From Arthrobacter sp. Leaf234 (GTDB lineage Bacteria; Actinomycetota; Actinomycetes; Actinomycetales; Micrococcaceae), in the NCBI RefSeq assembly GCF_001422665.1, contig NZ_LMLU01000001.1:478797-542796 (forward strand): a DNA stretch of 64,000 nt, read 5' to 3'. Position 1 is the stretch's first letter. The number at the start of each line of letters is the position of its first letter. The translations under genes were made by a program, and so were the position numbers. Positions 59,904 to 64,000 of the stretch are shown one piece after another. Under the pieces are notes generated by a model that saw only the letters and a program-made list of their open reading frames with translations, did no database searches and was not told where the DNA came from.

Positions 59904-60653
59904 ATGTCCGTTCTCCCGTCGCAGCGTAGCGCGCTCATCGTCGAGGACGATCCGGACATCCGGGAGCTGCTGGCGGTCACGCTGCGGATGAACGGTTTTA
60001 CCGTCATCGAGGCCGCGTCCGGGCACGCTGGCCTGGCGGCGCTGAAGGAACACCGGCCCGATCTCATCACCCTCGACCTCAACCTGCCGGACCTCGACGG
60101 CGTCGAGGTGTGCCGCCAGTGTCGCGCCGTGAGTGATGCCTACATCGTGATGGTGACCGCGCGGCAGGACGAGATCGATCGACTGATCGGCCTCGAGACC
60201 GGCGCGGACGACTTCATCGGGAAACCCTTCAGCCCCCGGGAGCTCTCGGCGCGCGTCTCCGCGATGTTCCGACGTCCCCGGACGGGTCCGTCCGCCGTGA
60301 CCGGGACGGCGCCACCGGCACAGGAACCGGACGGCAACGAGATGCTCCGCCACAACGACCTGCTGATGGACGTGGAAGGCCGCGTGGTCACGCTCGACGG
60401 CCAGGAGCTCGCCCTGACACGCATCGAGTTCGACCTCCTCGAGACCCTCATGACCGGCGCCCAGCGTGTGTGGACCAGGGAGGCGCTCCTCAACCGGGTG
60501 TGGGGGGACGGCTGGAGCCAGGACCACCACCTCGTCGAGGTGCACATCCGCAACCTGCGGAAGAAGCTCGGCGAGGACATGAGCAACCCCCGCTTCATCC
60601 GCACGGTGCGGGGCGTCGGCTACCGGATGATGCCGAGCGAACCCCAGCGCTGA
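59904..60653 (+). CDS. Orphan OmpR/PhoB-type response regulator (paralogue 2)
   Basis: A 249-residue regulator closely related to the one at 33907. Both have MTLRMNGFT-like receiver text, phospho-acceptor Asp58 (LITLDLNLPDLDGVEVCRQ), KPFSPRE and the same DNA-binding C-terminus (TRIEFDLLETLMTG, VHIRNLRKKLGEDM, FIRTVRGVGYRMM). The linker is shorter here by about 20 residues. No histidine kinase is adjacent. Start ATG at 59904; a longer frame to 59805 overlaps the hydrolase promoter. Since the two regulators' recognition helices look nearly the same, they may bind similar DNA. Confidence 0.92.
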   Translation: MSVLPSQRSALIVEDDPDIRELLAVTLRMNGFTVIEAASGHAGLAALKEHRPDLITLDLNLPDLDGVEVCRQCRAVSDAYIVMVTARQDEIDRLIGLETGADDFIGKPFSPRELSARVSAMFRRPRTGPSAVTGTAPPAQEPDGNEMLRHNDLLMDVEGRVVTLDGQELALTRIEFDLLETLMTGAQRVWTREALLNRVWGDGWSQDHHLVEVHIRNLRKKLGEDMSNPRFIRTVRGVGYRMMPSEPQR

Positions 60654-60712
60654 CGGGTCCGGTCCCGGTCCGGCCGTCCTGCCGCCCCGTCCATGGGTGG
60701 AACACTGGAAGG

Positions 60713-62395
60713 GTGGCTCACCTCGACATCTCCGGTATCGACTACTTCCTCTCCGACGGCAGGCAGCTGCTCAACGGCGTGGCCTTCAAGGTCGGCGACG
60801 GACACAAGACCGCCCTGATCGGCCCCAACGGCACCGGAAAGACCACCCTCCTGCGCATCGTCGCCGGCGACCTCATCCCGGACGAGGGCTCCGTGAGCCG
60901 CTCCGGGTCCATGGGCATCATGCGGCAGTTCGTCGGGCAGGTGCGCGACGACACCACGGTCCGCGACCTCCTCGTCTCGGCCGCGCCGCCTGTCCTCGCG
61001 GCGGCGGCGCAGCGGATCGACGACGCCGAGCTCGCCATGATGGAGGCCGAGGACGAACCCACGCAGATGGCGTACGCCCAGGCGATCGCCGACTGGGGGG
61101 ACGCCGGCGGCTACGAGCTCGAGACGACGTGGGACGAGGTCACGATGGCGGCCCTCGGGGTGCCGTTCGATCGTGCACAGTACCGGGCGGCGTCGTCCCT
61201 CTCCGGCGGGGAGCAGAAGCGGCTCGTGCTCGAGGCCCTGTTCTCCGGCCCGGACGACCTGCTGCTCCTCGACGAGCCGGACAACTATCTCGACGTGCCC
61301 GGCAAGCGCTGGCTCGAGGCGAAGCTCCGCGACTCGAAGAAGTCGGTGCTGTTCGTCAGCCACGACCGCGAACTGCTCGCCAACGCGGCCACGCGGATTG
61401 TCACGCTGGAACCCGGGGCGCTCGGCGCGTCCTCCTGGACACACGGAGGCGGCTTCGAGACCTACCTGAAGGCACGCGAGGACCGGAACGCGCGGTTCGA
61501 GGAGCTGCGCAAGCGTTGGGACGAGGAGCACGTCAAGCTCAAGGAACTCGTCAACATGTACAAGAACAAGGCGGCGTTCCGCTCCGACATGGCCAACCGC
61601 TACCACGCAGCGCAGACCCGGCTCGCGAAGTTCCTCGAGGCCGGGCCGCCCGAGGCCATCCCGCTCGAGCAGAACGTCTCCATGCGCCTGGCCGGTGGTC
61701 GTACGGCGAAGCGCGCCGTCGTCGCGCAGAAGCTCGAACTGACGGGCCTCATGAAGCCGTTCAGCACCGAGGTCTGGTTCGGCGACCGTGTGGGCGTCCT
61801 CGGCTCCAACGGTTCCGGGAAGTCGCATTTCCTCCGCCTGCTGGCCGGTGGCGGCTCGGATCCGGACAAGGAGCACCTGCCGGTGTCCGACGTCGATATC
61901 AGGGCCGTGCCGCACGAGGGCTCGGTGAAGCTCGGGGCGCGGATCCGACCGGGTTTCTTCGCGCAGACGCACTCGCGCCCCGACCTCCTCGGCCGGACAC
62001 TGGTGGACATCCTCCATCGCGGCGACGAGCACCGTTCGGGGCTCGGACGGGAGGCGGCCTCGGCCGTCCTCGACCGCTACGGACTGGCTCCGCAGGCCGA
62101 GCAGCCCTACGACTCCCTGTCCGGCGGACAGCAGGCCCGCCTGCAGATCCTGCTGCTCGAACTCTCCGGGGCCACCCTGCTGCTGCTCGACGAGCCCACC
62201 GACAACCTGGACCTGCACTCGGCCGAGGCACTGGAGCGTGCCATCGATTCCTTCGAGGGCACGGTGATGGCCGTGACGCACGACCGCTGGTTCGCGCGGA
62301 GCTTCGACCGCTTCCTCGTCTTCGGTTCCGACGGCAAGGTCTACGAGACCAAGGAGCCGGTGTGGGACGAGAGCCGGGTGGTCCGGGCCCGGTGA
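60713..62395 (+). CDS. ABC-F family ATPase
   Basis: A 560-residue protein with two ABC domains in one chain and no membrane part. The first has the P-loop LIGPNGTGKTTLLRIVAG, signature SSLSGGEQKRLVLEAL and Walker B LLLLDEPDNYLDVPGK. The second has VLGSNGSGKSHFLRLLAGG, SLSGGQQARLQ and LLLLDEPTDNLDLHSA. An interdomain linker rich in charged residues (~ELRKRWDEEHVKLKELV, YKNKAAFRSDMANRYHAA) is the typical ribosome-contacting arm. ABC-F proteins act on the ribosome, in translation control or antibiotic protection; which applies here is unclear. GTG at 60713 is closely preceded by GGAAGG. Confidence 0.9.
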   Translation: MAHLDISGIDYFLSDGRQLLNGVAFKVGDGHKTALIGPNGTGKTTLLRIVAGDLIPDEGSVSRSGSMGIMRQFVGQVRDDTTVRDLLVSAAPPVLAAAAQRIDDAELAMMEAEDEPTQMAYAQAIADWGDAGGYELETTWDEVTMAALGVPFDRAQYRAASSLSGGEQKRLVLEALFSGPDDLLLLDEPDNYLDVPGKRWLEAKLRDSKKSVLFVSHDRELLANAATRIVTLEPGALGASSWTHGGGFETYLKAREDRNARFEELRKRWDEEHVKLKELVNMYKNKAAFRSDMANRYHAAQTRLAKFLEAGPPEAIPLEQNVSMRLAGGRTAKRAVVAQKLELTGLMKPFSTEVWFGDRVGVLGSNGSGKSHFLRLLAGGGSDPDKEHLPVSDVDIRAVPHEGSVKLGARIRPGFFAQTHSRPDLLGRTLVDILHRGDEHRSGLGREAASAVLDRYGLAPQAEQPYDSLSGGQQARLQILLLELSGATLLLLDEPTDNLDLHSAEALERAIDSFEGTVMAVTHDRWFARSFDRFLVFGSDGKVYETKEPVWDESRVVRAR

Positions 62396-62472
62396 GGCCC
62401 CGGTTTCCACAGGCACGCCCCCTGCCATGAGCCGGCACCGGGTCATCCGGTCCCACCCGTCCACACGCTCTC

Positions 62473-62507
62473 CACAGGGTTATCCACATTCGGTGGATAA
62501 CCCTGTG
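62473..62507. other. Perfect 15-bp palindrome with paired DnaA-box-like sequences
   Basis: CACAGGGTTATCCAC-ATTCG-GTGGATAACCCTGTG. The left side contains TTATCCACA (62480-62488), a perfect consensus DnaA box. The right side, read on the other strand, is TTATCCACC, one mismatch away. It lies between the ABC-F gene and the next gene. It could be an intrinsic terminator (no U-run), a DnaA-binding element, or both. Confidence 0.75.
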
Positions 62508-62619
62508 CGAATCCGCCGGACGCCGGGCTTTCCGATGGCTTTCCGGGCCCGGCGGCGCTCCCTTGTACAGTGAACGACGGCGCCGAAGGGCGTCGCAGCG
62601 GACACGGGGGCGAGCGACG

Positions 62620-63792
62620 ATGGACACGGGGACGACGACGCCTGCACCCGACGCTTCCACCCCGGGTACCGCGGTGGAGGTACCCACCCGCGCCCGGCGC
62701 CTGCGTCCTGCCCTGATCGCGGGGGCGGCCCTCCTGCTCGTGGTCGTCGCCGCGGTGACCGGCGTCGCCCTCGTCAACCACACCGTCCTCGGGCCCGCCC
62801 GGGCCGTCGAGGCCTACCTGGATGCGCTCGTCGCGGGTGACGCCGAGAGATCCCGCACCCTGATCGGTGACGGTGACGGTGACGGTGACGGTGACGGTGA
62901 CGGTGACGGTGACGGTGACGGTGACGGTGACGGTGCCTCGGCGATCCTCCTGTCCGACGCCGTCTACCGCTCGGCCGAGGACCGGCTGACGGGGTACGAG
63001 GTACAGGACGTCACGGTGCTCGGGGACACGGCGACGGTGGCGGTGGACCTGATGCAGGACGGCGCCGCGACGCGGTACGCCTTCGAGCTGACGCGCACCG
63101 GAAGGACAGCCCTCGTGCTCGACCAGTGGAGGCTCGACGGGCCGGAACCCCTCCGGGACATCCGCGTCCTGGTGGACGAGAGGCTCGGACTGCTCACCGT
63201 CAACGGCGTCGACCTGGCGCTTCCCCCCGGCGGCGCTGCTCGATACCCCGGTCTGCGGTCGGTGATGCTGCCGGCCCTGCCCGGCCGCTATGTCGTCTCG
63301 CCGCCCGCGCCCTCCGCCTATCTGTCCTACGGCAGCGAGCAGCAGGTCGTGGTTCCGGTGGATCCTCGGTTCGCGCCCGGCGGGGTGCTGCTCGAGCCGG
63401 CTCCAACACCCGCCGCGGAGGCGGAGGCGGCGGACCGGGTCGAAGCGCTCCTGAACGCCTGCATCGCGAGTTCGGACGCCGCTCCCGCAGGATGCCCCAA
63501 CCGGTCCTTCCTGTTCGGCGACCCCGAGGACGTCCGGGTTCCGCGCTGGACCCTCGACCGTGCGCCGACCTACTCCCTCGAGAAGGGCTACGACCCCGGG
63601 GTGTACCGGCTGACGGGCCACGACGCGCAGGCCACGTTCTCGTACGAGCGCAACATCGAGTTCGACCGCGGGGAACCGGCACGATGGACCCGCGAGGAGG
63701 ATCCGCAGCCGCTGCTGATCACCGCCACCGTGACGGTATCCGCCGATGGGCTCGACGTGGACCTCGATCCGGACGCCGGGACCGGCGGCTGA
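62620..63792 (+). CDS. Membrane-anchored extracytoplasmic protein with GD hexamer repeat
   Basis: A 390-residue protein I do not recognise. A Thr/Ala/Pro-rich N-terminus is followed by one membrane helix (ALIAGAALLLVVVAAVTGVAL, about 49-70). The outer part starts with a VEAYLDALVAGDAERSR helix, then 11 Gly-Asp units (83-104) that bind no known ligand. Beyond this come NTF2-like or beta-rich segments (DVTVLGDTATVAVDLMQDGA; LLTVNGVDLAL; GRYVVSPPA) and a C-terminal beta-rich region with two cysteines (NACIASSDAAPAGCPNR). It looks like a secreted-face protein of wall or membrane. Start ATG at 62620. Confidence 0.7.
   Translation: MDTGTTTPAPDASTPGTAVEVPTRARRLRPALIAGAALLLVVVAAVTGVALVNHTVLGPARAVEAYLDALVAGDAERSRTLIGDGDGDGDGDGDGDGDGDGDGDGASAILLSDAVYRSAEDRLTGYEVQDVTVLGDTATVAVDLMQDGAATRYAFELTRTGRTALVLDQWRLDGPEPLRDIRVLVDERLGLLTVNGVDLALPPGGAARYPGLRSVMLPALPGRYVVSPPAPSAYLSYGSEQQVVVPVDPRFAPGGVLLEPAPTPAAEAEAADRVEALLNACIASSDAAPAGCPNRSFLFGDPEDVRVPRWTLDRAPTYSLEKGYDPGVYRLTGHDAQATFSYERNIEFDRGEPARWTREEDPQPLLITATVTVSADGLDVDLDPDAGTGG
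62866..62931. repeat. GGTGAC hexamer repeat, 11 perfect copies, in coding sequence
   Basis: GGTGAC is repeated 11 times without error and encodes (Gly-Asp)11 in the anchored protein. The next hexamer is GGTGCC. Being six bases long, the unit does not disturb the frame when copies are gained or lost. Confidence 0.97.
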
Positions 63793-63830
63793 CGGATCCT
63801 CCGGCCTCCGTCACGCCGCCTGTGTCCCGT

Positions 63831-63859
63831 TTGTTGCTCGTGATCGTCCCGCCTACGGT
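63831..63859 (+). promoter_or_regulatory. Promoter of the final MFS gene
   Basis: TTGTTG (63831-63836), 17-bp spacer, TACGGT (63854-63859), 7 nt before the GTG at 63867. No ribosome-binding site lies in between, so the message is probably leaderless. Confidence 0.55.
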
Positions 63860-63866
63860 TGATCAG

Positions 63867-64000
63867 GTGAAGCCCGCCGTCCGATCCGCCATGTTCGCCA
63901 CCTACGCCATCTTCGGGCTGAACGGACTCGTCTTCGCGAGCTGGGCCGCCCGTATCCCCGCAGCCTCCACCACCCTCGGCCTCGCCTCGGGCCAGATGGG
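63867..64000 (+). CDS. MFS transporter, N-terminal part (cut by window end)
   Basis: The first 44 codons of a major facilitator transporter. The sequence MFATYAIFGLNGLVFASWAARIPAASTTLGLASGQM is typical of the YbjJ-like group, with the first helix and the SWAARIPxxxxxLGL motif. The substrate cannot be told from this part. GTG at 63867 follows a promoter-like TTGTTG/TACGGT. The rest lies outside the window. Confidence 0.8.
   Translation, partial: MKPAVRSAMFATYAIFGLNGLVFASWAARIPAASTTLGLASGQM

Overview
The window is about 64 kb of high-GC DNA from an actinobacterium. It is most likely a member of the Micrococcaceae close to Arthrobacter. The evidence is strong G/C preference at third codon positions, frequent GTG starts, mycothiol and inositol genes (mshA, ino1), a DtxR/IdeR-type iron box, and the actinobacterial gene order parA-parB-trxA-trxB-murJ-NUDIX-pcnA. 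That block normally lies beside the chromosomal origin, so this is origin-proximal chromosome. I saw no tRNA, rRNA, insertion sequence, prophage or CRISPR array.

Layout. 1-10.4 kb: the end of parA, then parB with an unusually long linker, then a 3-kb stretch with no credible gene. That stretch carries six parS sites (a seventh is inside parB) and a 240-bp array of degenerate octamers. On the minus strand follow trxA, trxB, a pseudokinase-like membrane protein, the lipid II flippase murJ and a NUDIX hydrolase. 10.5-16.9 kb: pcnA, a histidine phosphatase, a DUF418 membrane protein, a small unknown gene, mshA and a phosphatase-like gene. 17-24.3 kb: fhs, ino1 (convergent, around a 19-bp perfect hairpin), a GT87-like mannosyltransferase, a FemAB-like transferase and a phytoene-desaturase-like oxidoreductase. 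24.5-27.9 kb: the ferrous/ferric uptake operon efeUOB behind an iron box. 28-30 kb: a divergent TetR / drug-efflux pair around a perfect palindromic operator.

30-35.9 kb is a signalling region: a frameshifted STAS-like gene, a methyltransferase with a 33-bp in-frame tandem repeat, a membrane GGDEF-EAL protein, an orphan OmpR-type response regulator, and an ER-type signal peptidase fused to what looks like a phosphotransfer (Hpt) domain without its histidine. 36-40.8 kb: a three-gene, translationally coupled molybdopterin-oxidoreductase operon and a luciferase-like oxidoreductase. 41-43.6 kb: a cmtR-like metal sensor, a CDF transporter, a DsbA-like protein and VKOR, in one direction. 43.6-47.1 kb: an EamA exporter and NTF2-like gene divergent from a LysR regulator, then a secreted SGNH hydrolase.

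47.3-53.8 kb: a tandem glycine riboswitch in front of gcvP-gcvT-sdaA and a methylenetetrahydrofolate-reductase-like gene. Together with fhs this makes a one-carbon/glycine region, and gcvH is absent. 54-59.8 kb: small regulator/enzyme units (XRE/MmyB-like regulator with SDR, VOC protein with WYL regulator, GAF-ANTAR, MarR, alpha/beta hydrolase). 59.9-64 kb: a second orphan response regulator paralogous to the first, an ABC-F ATPase, a perfect 15-bp palindrome containing two DnaA-box-like sequences, an anchored extracytoplasmic protein with 11 perfect hexamer repeats, and the start of an MFS transporter.

Many genes here have a TANNNT hexamer exactly 6-7 nt before the start codon, which suggests widespread leaderless transcription.
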